A model generated the notes under the pieces. That model made no database searches. It saw only the letters and a list, made by a program, of their open reading frames with translations, and was not told the DNA's origin. A program made the translations under genes and the position numbers. A stretch of DNA of 64,000 nucleotides from Marinobacter sp. F3R08. Its GTDB lineage: Bacteria > Pseudomonadota > Gammaproteobacteria > Pseudomonadales > Oleiphilaceae. The stretch's first letter is position 1, and every line of letters begins with the position of its first letter. The DNA lies in assembly GCF_018860425.1 (NCBI RefSeq), contig NZ_JAHKPI010000014.1:556074-620073 (forward strand). The letters run 5' to 3'. Below, piece by piece: positions 39,207 through 47,641 of this stretch.

Positions 39207-39995
39207 TCATGGCATAACGTCGACCCTGACCTCAAAACTGCGATTCTCGGATTGATTGCTGTTCACCTGATAGGTAATACCGTTGTGGGTCTGTGTCGAC
39301 CGGGTTTCGGTGCTACCCAATGACACCCATTGCCCAGGCTCAACCCGTCGTATGGTCACCACGGCTTCGGTTTCATATCCGTCGGGACTTGCCGCTTCTT
39401 GTCCGAAAGAAACAATGCTCAGCTCAACGGCCCGCTCAGAAATGACTTGCGGACTCACCAGGAATCCACTGCGGGTTTCAACTTGCTGAAGGAAGGCGGC
39501 CGGATTCCGACCACCCCGAACGGCAACTGGAATCGTCCGGATCTGGCCAGAAGTAATATGCGCAGATTGGCCATCCTGCATGATCAGTGTTCGCTCCTGG
39601 GTGCTGCCGGTACTGGTCACACGGTGCTGCGCCGAGATTTCGGCCTGCTTCCGGGACGCCGAGATACCTGCACTCGAGTGTTTTCCGCCACTGTCTGTCA
39701 TGGAGCGGACGGTGATCCGGAGCTGAATGGGCGCCACGTCCAGCGTTTCGACAAGCCGTTCTATTTCCTCCAGTAAGGCTGGCTGACCGCGGACTATCAG
39801 CTGCTGGCCGCGCGCTGTTACGGTTACCGGCGAGCCCTGATAAAGCTCGCGAATCTGCTCGGCAACATCGTCTCCGGGCCGGTTGTTGAGCTGATAGGCA
39901 CGGGACTCGGACTGGGCCAGTGTCTGGCTGGAAAACAGGCCGATCATTACAGCCAATATCAGCCGCAGAGAGTACTGTTGGAGGAAAACGGTCAT
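39207..39995 (-). CDS. Secretin-like (type II/III secretion N-domain and partial secretin) exported protein
   Basis: 262 residues with a signal peptide ending LAQS. The region about 30-92 resembles a secretin short N-domain: AYQLNNRPGDDVAEQIRELY, VTARGQQLIVRGQPALLEEIERLVETLD. The following part resembles fragments of secretin N/core domains (GFLVSPQVI, WVSLGSTE), but the long pore-forming region is absent, so it cannot form a full secretin channel by itself. The stop is one base from that of the J-domain gene. No pilus or secretion genes are near. Confidence 0.65.
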   Translation of the reverse strand: MTVFLQQYSLRLILAVMIGLFSSQTLAQSESRAYQLNNRPGDDVAEQIRELYQGSPVTVTARGQQLIVRGQPALLEEIERLVETLDVAPIQLRITVRSMTDSGGKHSSAGISASRKQAEISAQHRVTSTGSTQERTLIMQDGQSAHITSGQIRTIPVAVRGGRNPAAFLQQVETRSGFLVSPQVISERAVELSIVSFGQEAASPDGYETEAVVTIRRVEPGQWVSLGSTETRSTQTHNGITYQVNSNQSENRSFEVRVDVMP

Positions 39996-40047
39996 TGATT
40001 GCTCCCAACCTTTTTTGCCGGAACGGAAAAAAACTCCGGCTCATGGG

Positions 40048-40077
40048 TTGCCAAGTTGAAAACCGGGGGTATATATT
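40048..40077 (+). promoter_or_regulatory. Candidate promoter for the DAHP synthase leader
   Basis: TTGCCA at 40048-40053 is followed after 16 bases by TATATA (40070-40075); an 18-base spacing to TATATT is also possible. The predicted start would fall only a few bases before the leader ATG at 40085. Either the promoter lies further up, or the leader uses a later start. Weak evidence by eye. Confidence 0.4.
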
Positions 40078-40084
40078 GAAAAGC

Positions 40085-40222
40085 ATGAAGACCACACACG
40101 CGACCTGTCAATTGAATGTTTTGCAAGCTTTCGGCTCCAAGCCGGTGGCTGCGGTCGCTGCTGTGTTTTTTTGGTGGTTTGGTTATGGCTTTTATTTTAG
40201 CCAGAGCCGGGGCCGCCCATAG
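40085..40222 (+). CDS. Aromatic-rich leader peptide of DAHP synthase
   Basis: 45 residues from ATG 40085 to TAG 40220-40222. Residues 28-38 read FFWWFGYGFYF: five Phe, two Trp and two Tyr in eleven residues, encoded at 40166-40198. Such a cluster of all three aromatic amino acids upstream of the first enzyme of aromatic biosynthesis is what a ribosome-stalling leader should look like. A strong terminator follows at 40288-40324, before the DAHP synthase ATG at 40356. The exact leader start is uncertain because no good ribosome site is seen; GTG 40145 is an in-frame alternative. The frame is also open further upstream, but without support. Confidence 0.75.
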   Translation: MKTTHATCQLNVLQAFGSKPVAAVAAVFFWWFGYGFYFSQSRGRP

Positions 40223-40249
40223 CATCTTCATCGAACGAATAACGAGGAA

Positions 40250-40277
40250 GGCAGCCCGGCAGAAAACCCAGGCTGCC
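40250..40277 (+). other. Leader hairpin between leader peptide and terminator
   Basis: GGCAGCC at 40250-40256 pairs perfectly with GGCTGCC at 40271-40277 around a 14-base loop. It lies between the leader stop and the terminator stem. It could act as a pause hairpin or take part in the antiterminator switch. CGGGGC at 40208-40213 is also complementary to the terminator's 5' arm at 40293-40298 and could compete with it. Confidence 0.5.
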
Positions 40278-40287
40278 ACCGGACTCG

Positions 40288-40324
40288 AAAAAGCCCCGAC
40301 TGGTAGCCCAGCCGGGGCTTTTTT
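40288..40324 (+). terminator. Intrinsic terminator (attenuator) ahead of DAHP synthase
   Basis: AAAAAGCCCCG pairs with CGGGGCTTTTT, extended by CTGG/CCAG across one mismatch, with loop TAGC and a six-T run. It lies upstream of the DAHP synthase ATG at 40356 and downstream of the aromatic leader peptide. It does not follow any other plus-strand gene, so its likely job is conditional termination. Confidence 0.88.
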
Positions 40325-40355
40325 GATTCTGACCCAGGGAAACGGAAATACTGAC

Positions 40356-41408
40356 ATGAACATGCCCTTGAATACCGAACTGATGCATCAGGAGGCGGAG
40401 TCGCCCACAGCTCACCGACAGGAAATGCTTCTGCCAACGCCGGCCGAACTGAAACAGCAGATGCCGGCCGCTGACTCTGTCATTCAGCAGGTGCGTGTGC
40501 ACCGACAGGCAATCCGGAGCATTCTCCGGGGTGAGGACGCAAGAACCCTGATCGTGATGGGACCCTGTTCCATTCACGATGAAGTGGCCGCTCTGGAATA
40601 CGGTGAGAAGCTGAAAGTATTGGCGGATGCAGTCAGTGATCGTTTCCTGATCGTCATGCGGGCCTACCTGGAGAAACCACGAACCACGGTTGGCTGGAAA
40701 GGGCTCTTGTACGATCCGGAGCGCACTGGAGCCGGAAACCTGAATGAGGGGCTACTGCGTTCACGCCGTTTACTTCTCAACCTGGCGGCGATGGGACTGC
40801 CCCTGGCCACTGAAGCACTGAGCCCTCTTGCTATGGATTATCTCGGTGATCTGGTGAGCTGGACCGCCATCGGTGCCCGAACCACCGAGTCCCAGGTGCA
40901 CCGGGAGATGGTCAGTGGATTGCCGATGCCCACAGGCTTCAAGAACGGTACCGATGGTGGCATTGCCGTAGCAACCAATGCGATGAAGTCCGCCTCCCAT
41001 TCTCATCATCATCTTGGTGTGTCTGCGAACGGAGCACCGGTAATGATTACCACCCGGGGCAATGCGGATACTCACCTGGTTTTGCGGGGTGGTCGCGGCA
41101 TCACCAACTACGATGCAGGCAGTATTGAACGAGCGGTCGGTGCGTTGGAAGAGGCGGGGCTTGGGACTGCGATCATGGTGGATTGCAGTCATGACAACGC
41201 CTGCAAAAAGGCCGAGCGGCAGCTGGACATCGCCCGGGAGGTTATGGCGCAGCGTCATGCCGGTAACCACCATATCCGGGGCCTGATGCTGGAAAGCTTC
41301 CTGGAACCGGGCCGGCAGGACGACGGTGAAGAACTGCGCTATGGATGCTCGATTACTGACCCGTGTCTGGGATGGGCTCAGACGGAGGCTCTGATCCGCT
41401 CACTGTAG
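40356..41408 (+). CDS. aroG: 3-deoxy-7-phosphoheptulonate (DAHP) synthase, class I
   Basis: 350 residues from ATG 40356. An open in-frame extension back to 40116 runs through the attenuator hairpin and is excluded. The type I-alpha signatures are GPCSIHDEVAALEY, MRAYLEKPRTTVGWKGLLYDP, GARTTESQVHREM, KNGTDGGIAVA and MVDCSHDN. It joins phosphoenolpyruvate and erythrose 4-phosphate at the head of the shikimate pathway. Which of AroF, AroG or AroH it equals by feedback amino acid cannot be read here, so the symbol is provisional. The preceding leader suggests attenuation by aromatic aminoacyl-tRNA supply. Confidence 0.93.
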   Translation: MNMPLNTELMHQEAESPTAHRQEMLLPTPAELKQQMPAADSVIQQVRVHRQAIRSILRGEDARTLIVMGPCSIHDEVAALEYGEKLKVLADAVSDRFLIVMRAYLEKPRTTVGWKGLLYDPERTGAGNLNEGLLRSRRLLLNLAAMGLPLATEALSPLAMDYLGDLVSWTAIGARTTESQVHREMVSGLPMPTGFKNGTDGGIAVATNAMKSASHSHHHLGVSANGAPVMITTRGNADTHLVLRGGRGITNYDAGSIERAVGALEEAGLGTAIMVDCSHDNACKKAERQLDIAREVMAQRHAGNHHIRGLMLESFLEPGRQDDGEELRYGCSITDPCLGWAQTEALIRSL

Positions 41409-42024
41409 ACAGCAGTAACTGGCCAGCCAGTAACAACAGAACGCCTCCCATCAGCCGGTCCAGCCAATGGCCAAACCGGTTAAAGCCTTTGCGTACCTGG
41501 GGCAGGGTAAGGAATGAGGCAATCATGGCGAACCAGACACTGGTGGCGAGAGCCATATAAAGACCATAGCCAGCTTGCAGGGCGATAGGCGTGTCGGGAC
41601 TGATGACGACAGAAAACAGGGAAACAAAAAACAGAGTGGCCTTGGGATTCAGGGCATTGGTCAGAAACCCCAGTCGGAGCGCGGCGATACCGGATTGTCC
41701 TGTTGCCGGGCCCTGTTCTACATGAATTCCACCGGCCCGGGCCCGCAGGCACTGAATGGCGATCCAGACAAGATAGAGTGCCCCCAGCACCTTGAGGATG
41801 CTGAATAGCAGGATCGACTGCTGGATCAACAGGCCAATCCCCAGCAATGAATAACAAACGTGCACCAGAATTCCGGCCCCTATACCGATGGCCGTGAGCA
41901 GCGCGTTATTCCGACTTTGACAGAGTGCCTGCCTGAGCATCACGGCAAAATCCGGCCCGGGACTTGCCACCGCCAACAAGTGGACCAGTGCTACCGTCAA
42001 AAATTCAGGCCAGTAATTCTGCAT
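41353..42024 (-). CDS. LysE/RhtB family amino-acid exporter
   Basis: 223 residues with six hydrophobic segments. The family signature VASPGPDFAVMLRQAL is at about residues 19-34, followed by GIGAGILVHVCYSLLG and NPKATLFFVSLF. It likely exports an amino acid or analogue. It is convergent with the DAHP synthase and overlaps its last 56 bases. Confidence 0.88.
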   Translation of the reverse strand: MQNYWPEFLTVALVHLLAVASPGPDFAVMLRQALCQSRNNALLTAIGIGAGILVHVCYSLLGIGLLIQQSILLFSILKVLGALYLVWIAIQCLRARAGGIHVEQGPATGQSGIAALRLGFLTNALNPKATLFFVSLFSVVISPDTPIALQAGYGLYMALATSVWFAMIASFLTLPQVRKGFNRFGHWLDRLMGGVLLLLAGQLLLSTVSGSEPPSEPIPDTGQ

Positions 42025-42198
42025 GCTCCTAGCTCCTGTCTGATGGGATTGTCGTCTGAAAGGTCCGACAGGATAGTCTGAACTGGCGGGTTTTTCACGG
42101 GGCGAGAGAAATTTGCCATGGCTTCTATACTGAGGTCACACCCAACCGTACCTTCCCCTGTTCCCGACGACCGGGAATACCTGTCAGGAGACCGTGTA

Positions 42199-43641
42199 AT
42201 GGATAAGAGAGCAGTAGATGTTGCCATTATCGGAGCTGGAACCGCCGGTATGGTGGCTTATCAGCGAGTGCGAAAGGTGACCGATAAGGTTGTGCTGATT
42301 GAAGGTGCCCAGTATGGAACCACCTGCGCCAGAGTCGGGTGCATGCCCAGCAAACTGCTGATTGCGGCCGCCGATAATGCTCATCAGATGCGGCTTGGCG
42401 ACCTGTTCGGCGTGTCTGCGGGCGGTATGAATATTGATGGTCGGCGAGTTATGGAGCGGGTGCGGTCCGAGCGTGACCGCTTTGTGGCTTCGGTGATTCG
42501 GTCGGTTGAGAAGTTCCCTGAGGAGCACCGCCTGAAAGGTAATGCGCGGTTTATCGGCTCTCACCGTCTGGCCGTCGGTGGCGATCTGGAGGTTCAGGCT
42601 GAGCGGATCATCATTGCCACCGGCTCCCGGCCCAGCGTCCCGGGATTTCTGAAGTCGGCCAAGGACCGACTGGTCGTGAATGACGATATCTTTGAATGGC
42701 AGGACCTCCCGGACTCGGTGGCCGTCTTTGGTCCGGGCGTGATCGGGCTTGAGCTTGGGCAGGCATTGAGCCGGCTTGGCGTCAGGGTTCGTATGTTCGG
42801 GGTGGGCGGTGCCGTTGGCCCGATTCAGGATGACACTATCCGGGAGTATGCCTTGCAGACTTTCAGAGAGGCGTTCCCGTTGGACCCTGATTCGGAGGTC
42901 AAGAAGGTTGAGCGTGTTGATGCCGGTGTTGCCATTTCCTTTGTTGATGGCAGCGCCGGTGAAAAAACCGAGACGTTCGATTACCTGCTGGCGGCGACTG
43001 GTCGGCGTTCCAATGTCGACGGGCTGGATATCCAGAATGCCGATATCGAGTTGGATGACGGGGGGCTTCCCCTGTTCGATCCTCATACCTTGCGTTGTGG
43101 CCAGAGCCACATTTTTATCGCTGGCGATGCCAATAACAGCCTGCCCTTGCTCCATGAAGCCGCCGATGAAGGCCGGATAGCCGGCGACAACGCAGCCTCT
43201 TACCCGGAGGTACGGGTGGGTCTGCGCCGGACTCCGTTGGCTGTGGTCTTTACTGATCCGCAGATTGCTACGGTTGGATTGACGATCAAGCAGGTGGAGG
43301 AGCGGTGTCGCGGGTGTTTTGCGGTTGGTGAGGTGTCCTTCGAGGACCAGGGGCGCAGCCGGGTGATCGGTAAGAACCGAGGGCTGTTAAGAGTATACGG
43401 TGAACAGGGCAGTGGGATTTTTCTGGGCGCCGAAATGTTCGGACCAGCCGCAGAACATATGGCTCACCTGCTGGCCTGGTCTGTTCAGCAACGGCTGACG
43501 GTCAGTGAAATTCTGGAGATGCCGTTTTACCATCCAGTGATTGAAGAAGGCCTGAGAACCGCGCTTAAGGACCTGAATCGTAAGCTCAACATCGGGCCTG
43601 TCCCGGAAGAAGGCTGCACCGATTGCGGGCCGGGAGTCTGA
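42199..43641 (+). CDS. FAD-dependent pyridine-nucleotide disulfide oxidoreductase (dihydrolipoyl dehydrogenase-like) with extra C-terminal CxxC
   Basis: 480 residues from ATG 42199 with CAGGAG upstream. The FAD fold is VAIIGAGTAGMVAYQ, the redox pair is CARVGC in GTTCARVGCMPSK (about residue 44), the NAD fold is VAVFGPGVIGLELG, and FIAGDAN binds FAD again. The dimerisation domain has the catalytic PFYHPVIEEG His-Glu. Beyond the normal end there is a short tail EEGCTDCGPGV with a CxxC pair. The tail recalls C-terminal redox pairs of MerA and large thioredoxin reductases. No lipoyl-complex genes are near, so the substrate may not be lipoamide. Confidence 0.85.
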   Translation: MDKRAVDVAIIGAGTAGMVAYQRVRKVTDKVVLIEGAQYGTTCARVGCMPSKLLIAAADNAHQMRLGDLFGVSAGGMNIDGRRVMERVRSERDRFVASVIRSVEKFPEEHRLKGNARFIGSHRLAVGGDLEVQAERIIIATGSRPSVPGFLKSAKDRLVVNDDIFEWQDLPDSVAVFGPGVIGLELGQALSRLGVRVRMFGVGGAVGPIQDDTIREYALQTFREAFPLDPDSEVKKVERVDAGVAISFVDGSAGEKTETFDYLLAATGRRSNVDGLDIQNADIELDDGGLPLFDPHTLRCGQSHIFIAGDANNSLPLLHEAADEGRIAGDNAASYPEVRVGLRRTPLAVVFTDPQIATVGLTIKQVEERCRGCFAVGEVSFEDQGRSRVIGKNRGLLRVYGEQGSGIFLGAEMFGPAAEHMAHLLAWSVQQRLTVSEILEMPFYHPVIEEGLRTALKDLNRKLNIGPVPEEGCTDCGPGV

Positions 43642-43659
43642 TCCGGCCCTTGATCGGAT

Positions 43660-43935
43660 TTAACAGGTATGGAGCTGGCGAAAGGATAAAGTCTCTGCGT
43701 CTGGCCTTGTATTTTGCTGACGTCGGGCCCAGATCCTTTCATGGAAGAAGTAGGCGATGGTGTTGATTGCGGGCTCCACCATGGCGATCAGGCCGCCTAC
43801 GATCAGGTCACCGGTGAGCAGGTAGGCAACGGTAAAGGCGACGGTAAAGTGGGTGATGGCGAAAGTCACCGTCTTGATCAGCGACTGGTCGCCGCTTGTT
43901 CCATGGTTGTGTACAAACTGCTTTAAGGCACTCAT
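43660..43935 (-). CDS. DUF2061 family membrane protein
   Basis: 91 residues from ATG 43935 with GGAGAG upstream; earlier in-frame starts at 43980 and 44067 are less likely. It carries the DUF2061 pattern: SLIKTVTFAITHFTVAFTVAYLLTGD then a second segment GGLIAMVEPAINTIAYFFHERIW. Two membrane helices. Function unknown. The AT-rich 226 bases between it and the divergent Dps-like gene hold both promoters. Confidence 0.85.
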   Translation of the reverse strand: MSALKQFVHNHGTSGDQSLIKTVTFAITHFTVAFTVAYLLTGDLIVGGLIAMVEPAINTIAYFFHERIWARRQQNTRPDAETLSFRQLHTC

Positions 43936-44161
43936 GTTTCTCTCCGGTTCCGTTTTCTGATGTCTTGTATTGAATGCCATTTGAGAATTATTGTTAAATA
44001 AATTGTTTATAGGTTTTTGATAGATCCAGTCTATGGGATTGGCTCGTGGCAACTGATGCAGAGCCACTATCAGATGGATTGGCGCACTTAACTTCCCGTA
44101 GTCAACGCACAGGCATATAGTCTGGTTAGATCGATTTGATCCACTGTCAAGGAGACGTGTA

Positions 44162-44635
44162 ATGGGTAAGAACTTTATTGGTCTGGATACCGAAAAAACT
44201 GCAAAGCTCGCTGATTCGCTGAACGATCTGCTCGCAAATTATCAGATCTTCTACATGAACGTCCGTGGCTATCATTGGAACATCAAGGGCAACGACTTTT
44301 TCGAGTTGCACGTAAAGTTTGAAGAGTTGTACGACGACCTTCTGCTGAAAATTGATGAGATTGCTGAGCGGGTTCTGACTCTCGGACACCGGCCTGCTCA
44401 TGCCTACAGCACTTATATCGAACGTTCTGAAGTGCCAGAGAAGAGAGATGTATCGGATGGCAAGGAAGCGATGGAAAACATCGTGGACAGCTTTGCCAAG
44501 CTGATTGGCAAGCAACGTGAACTCCTTAGTCTTGCCGGCGATGCTGAGGACGAGGGAACGGTGGCCTTGATGAGCGACTACATTTCCCAGCAGGAAAAAA
44601 CGGTCTGGATGTATCGCAGCTACCTCGGTCACTAA
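44162..44635 (+). CDS. Dps-like ferritin (starvation/oxidative DNA-protecting protein)
   Basis: 157 residues, ferritin-fold. The inter-subunit ferroxidase residues are visible in YHWNIKGNDFFELHVKFEELYDDLLLKIDEIAERV (His, His, Asp, Glu at about 36-65). The later helix has DEGTVALMSDYISQQEKTVWMYRSYLG. AAGGAG precedes the ATG. A plausible -10 TATAGT lies at 44116-44121 with a poor -35, as in sigma-S promoters. It should store iron and remove peroxide. A terminator follows at 44653. Confidence 0.9.
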   Translation: MGKNFIGLDTEKTAKLADSLNDLLANYQIFYMNVRGYHWNIKGNDFFELHVKFEELYDDLLLKIDEIAERVLTLGHRPAHAYSTYIERSEVPEKRDVSDGKEAMENIVDSFAKLIGKQRELLSLAGDAEDEGTVALMSDYISQQEKTVWMYRSYLGH

Positions 44636-44652
44636 GTCTGTAGATACGGATC

Positions 44653-44679
44653 AAAAGCGGCCCTCGGGCCGCTTTTTTT
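44653..44679 (+). terminator. Intrinsic terminator after the Dps-like gene
   Basis: AAAAGCGGCCC-TC-GGGCCGCTTTTTTT: perfect stem of about 11 bases plus seven T, 17 bases after the stop. Confidence 0.92.
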
Positions 44680-44783
44680 GTTCCTGTCATCAATCCTTAA
44701 CCCTTATGACCCGGAACTGTCATGACCTTGACCTAGCTTGTGTCGACATCATCTGCACCAAGTCATCACCGAGGCGTCATGTT

Positions 44784-46454
44784 ATGTTCCGAAAGACCCT
44801 GATTTGCACAACGCTACTCTCTTCTGTATTGGGTCTGAGCGCCTGCTCCGATGACGGAGATGACAGCGCTGGCGGTGTTAACGGCAACACTAAGATTCTG
44901 ATCGAGCTCAATGTACTGGGAAGCTATCAGGCGCCGGGCGACGTATTCGACGTGGGAGCGGCGGAGATAGTCGCCCATGATCCGGTTAACCAGCGATTGT
45001 TTGTGGTGAATGCCGGTGCCTCCTCGGTGGACGTACTGGATATCCATGACCCCGGCCAGCCGACACTGTTGCAGACCATTGATGCCAGCGCCGAGGGTGC
45101 TTCGGCCAACAGTGTGGCCGTCTACGGCGATCTGGTTGCGGTAGCCATTGAAGCAGAAAACAAGCAGGACAACGGCAAAGTGGTGTTCTATAACGCCACG
45201 GACCTCGGAAAGGTCGGTGATGTGACCGTTGGTGCGCTGCCCGACATGGTTGCCTTTACCAGAGACGGTATGAAGCTTCTGGTCGCCAATGAAGGAGAGC
45301 CGAGCGATGATTACACCAATGATCCTGTAGGGTCTGTCAGCATCATTGATCTGTCGGCAGGCGTCGCGGGTGCCAATGTGACAACCGCAGGATTCGATAG
45401 CTTCAATGCTGATGAAGCTGACCTGAGAGCCAGTGGCGTTCGGGTGTTTGGTCCGGGTGCAACCGTGGCTCAGGATATGGAGCCCGAGTACATTGCCGTC
45501 TCTGTTGATAACGAAACTGCCTGGGTGACACTTCAGGAAGCCAACGCAGTTGCCGAGCTGGACCTTCAGGCTGGTGTGATCAAAGCCATACGGCCGCTTG
45601 GATTCAAGGATCACAGTGTTCCCGGGAATGAGCTGGATGCCAGCAACCGGGATGGCGGCATCACGATCCGCAACTGGCCGGTGAAAGGCATGTATATGCC
45701 TGACGCGATCGCAAGCTATGGTTACAACGGAAAGACGTACTACATCACCGCGAACGAGGGGGATTCCCGTGACTATAGCGGCTTCTCCGAAGAGTTCCGG
45801 TTCGCGGATCTGACTCTGGATGCCACCGCCTTCCCAGACGCCGCGGAGCTGCAACTGGATGAGAACCTTGGCAGGATTAATGTAACCTCGACCATGGGGG
45901 TCAGTAACGGCTGCGATCCCAGTAATCCGGCTACGGATGTGGAAGTGGACTGTGAATACAGCGAAATCTACACGTACGGTGCGCGTTCCTTTGCTATCTG
46001 GTCTGCCGATGGCGAACAGGTCTTCGACAGTGGCAGTGAGTTCGAGCGAATCACGGCCAGTCTGTTGCCGGAGAACTTCAATGCGACCAATGACGAGAAT
46101 AATTTCGACAACCGTTCTGATGACAAGGGGCCCGAGCCCGAGGCTGTGACGGTTGGCACGATCAACGGCCAGACTTTCGCGTTTATCGGGCTGGAGCGTG
46201 TTGGCGGAGTCATGGTTTACGACGTGTCCAATCCCCGGAATCCGGAATTCGTTCAATACCTGAACAACCGGGACTTCTCGGTGTCCGAAGCTGATCTGAA
46301 GGCTGGAATGGCCGGTGATCTAGGGCCTGAGGGGATGGCATTCATTGCCTCTGGGGACAGCCCCAATGGTCAGCCCATGCTGGCGGTAGCCAATGAAATC
46401 AGCGGAACCACAACCGTGTACGGGATCGAGATCATCGAACAGGGTACAGACTGA
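44784..46454 (+). CDS. Choice-of-anchor I family lipoprotein (PhoX/alkaline-phosphatase-like beta-propeller)
   Basis: 556 residues from ATG 44784 with GAGG ten bases upstream. The signal ends in lipobox GLSAC, followed by a Ser/Asp/Gly-rich linker. The body is a YVTN-like propeller with the family hallmarks LVANEGEPSDDYTNDPVGSV, SVDNETAWVTLQEANAVAEL, YYITANEGDSRDYSGF and KGPEPEAVTVGTINGQTFAFIGLER. These proteins are cell-surface or secreted. Some were called alkaline phosphatases, but no nucleophile is evident here. It is transcribed alone. Confidence 0.82.
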   Translation: MFRKTLICTTLLSSVLGLSACSDDGDDSAGGVNGNTKILIELNVLGSYQAPGDVFDVGAAEIVAHDPVNQRLFVVNAGASSVDVLDIHDPGQPTLLQTIDASAEGASANSVAVYGDLVAVAIEAENKQDNGKVVFYNATDLGKVGDVTVGALPDMVAFTRDGMKLLVANEGEPSDDYTNDPVGSVSIIDLSAGVAGANVTTAGFDSFNADEADLRASGVRVFGPGATVAQDMEPEYIAVSVDNETAWVTLQEANAVAELDLQAGVIKAIRPLGFKDHSVPGNELDASNRDGGITIRNWPVKGMYMPDAIASYGYNGKTYYITANEGDSRDYSGFSEEFRFADLTLDATAFPDAAELQLDENLGRINVTSTMGVSNGCDPSNPATDVEVDCEYSEIYTYGARSFAIWSADGEQVFDSGSEFERITASLLPENFNATNDENNFDNRSDDKGPEPEAVTVGTINGQTFAFIGLERVGGVMVYDVSNPRNPEFVQYLNNRDFSVSEADLKAGMAGDLGPEGMAFIASGDSPNGQPMLAVANEISGTTTVYGIEIIEQGTD

Positions 46455-46474
46455 GTTCGGCAGAGTGACCCAAT

Positions 46475-46505
46475 ACCGGGAGCAGCCAGACACGGCACTC
46501 CCGGT
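46475..46505. repeat. Inverted repeat between convergent genes
   Basis: ACCGGGAG and CTCCCGGT form an 8-base perfect stem with a 15-base loop, between the convergent lipoprotein and flavoprotein genes. No T-run on either strand. It could be a weak bidirectional terminator. Confidence 0.4.
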
Positions 46506-46516
46506 TAGCAGATTGC

Positions 46517-47641
46517 TCAGACTGCCACTTGCAGTGGCGCCACGTCCTTATGCAGGAACCACTTCTCCGTTACCACCTTCCGGGTAAACCAGTGCGAGCG
46601 CATCAACGTGCTGGCAAGGGGCACCTTGAGCCAATCAGGCAACTGCAAACCCTCGTGTCTCGCAACTGACCGGGTGCCGAAGCGTTCGGCAATCGCATCG
46701 CCGTAAGCCTGTAACGAGGACGCTGAATAGTCCGGCGTCTGCCGAAGCACATCGGCTGCCATCAGGGCTGATTCGATGGCGGGTCGGATTCCTTCACCAC
46801 TCTGGGTATAGGCCAGACCCGCTGAATCGCCGACCAGAAGGATACCGTCGTCCACCAGCGGTCGCTGGGCATGTGCGTAGAGCAGGTAAGCATGGCCCTT
46901 GAAGCGTCCCGGCAGGTCTTCAGGGATGCGGCCTGATGCTTTCATGTCCTCGACAAACGCTTCCAGATGGCCAGTGAGTTTGTGATTGTCTTCCCGTCCC
47001 AGGCCGATATTCAGGTAATTGCCCTTGCGAAAGACCCAGGCGTAACCCTTGAGATCTCGACAGAACCAGAGCTCTGGTGTGTCACCCCGGGCCTGGCAGG
47101 CTGACGCCTGTTGCGCGGTCATTTCAAACTCGACTTCCTTGGCTGCCACGATGGTTTCGTGACCTCCCGGGCCATCACCAAGCAGCTGGGCAACCGGGCA
47201 GAAGTGGCCTCCCGCACCTACTATGAGAGGCGCTGCCCAGGTGTCGTTTATGAGCCAGTTGCCGTCTTTCCGGACGATAGATTTGACCGGCGTGGCGAGC
47301 TGCTTCGGGCAATGGACGCGGCTTAGCAGGTAATCGTCGAATTCACACCGGCGGATGCCGTAGCTGACTATGTCGGCGTGATCGTTCTCCACGGCCGCCT
47401 GGCCCATCATGCTGATGCGGAAGCGGCGAATGGGTTGAAGGGTGCGCCCGGACTGGTAGTCTGCCAGATCGATCTTCAAGGTTTTGATCACCGCTGGCGT
47501 TACCCAGCCGGCGCAGGTTTTGTCACGCGGGAACGCCTGTTTATCGATGATTAACACGCGCTTGCCAGTGTTCTTCAGGGCGTCGGCCAGCGTGGAGCCG
47601 GCAGGACCGGCACCGACGATGATCAGATCATAATGACCCAT
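46517..47641 (-). CDS. FAD-dependent oxidoreductase (geranylgeranyl-reductase-like)
   Basis: 374 residues. The dinucleotide fold is DLIIVGAGPAGSTLADAL, then DKTCAGWVTPAVI, a mid-protein GYAWVFRKGNYLNIGLG segment and the second FAD motif LLVGDSAGLAYTQSGEGIRPAIESALMAA. This layout is shared by geranylgeranyl reductases and other saturating or halogenating flavoproteins. The ATG overlaps the cfa stop by one base, so it is translated straight after the lipid methyltransferase. A role in modifying membrane acyl chains is inferred from that coupling only. Confidence 0.83.
   Translation of the reverse strand: MGHYDLIIVGAGPAGSTLADALKNTGKRVLIIDKQAFPRDKTCAGWVTPAVIKTLKIDLADYQSGRTLQPIRRFRISMMGQAAVENDHADIVSYGIRRCEFDDYLLSRVHCPKQLATPVKSIVRKDGNWLINDTWAAPLIVGAGGHFCPVAQLLGDGPGGHETIVAAKEVEFEMTAQQASACQARGDTPELWFCRDLKGYAWVFRKGNYLNIGLGREDNHKLTGHLEAFVEDMKASGRIPEDLPGRFKGHAYLLYAHAQRPLVDDGILLVGDSAGLAYTQSGEGIRPAIESALMAADVLRQTPDYSASSLQAYGDAIAERFGTRSVARHEGLQLPDWLKVPLASTLMRSHWFTRKVVTEKWFLHKDVAPLQVAV

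Noticed and set aside
39920..40084. Upstream part of the aromatic leader frame
   Set aside because: It overlaps the start of the divergent gene and has no ribosome site; the conserved-looking part begins at 40085 or later.
40116..40355. In-frame N-terminal extension of DAHP synthase
   Set aside because: It runs through the aromatic leader in another frame and through the terminator stem; the family begins near 40356.
44814..46256. A 480-codon open frame antisense to the choice-of-anchor lipoprotein
   Set aside because: Shadow of a well-supported gene in GC-rich DNA; the translation shows no family motif.
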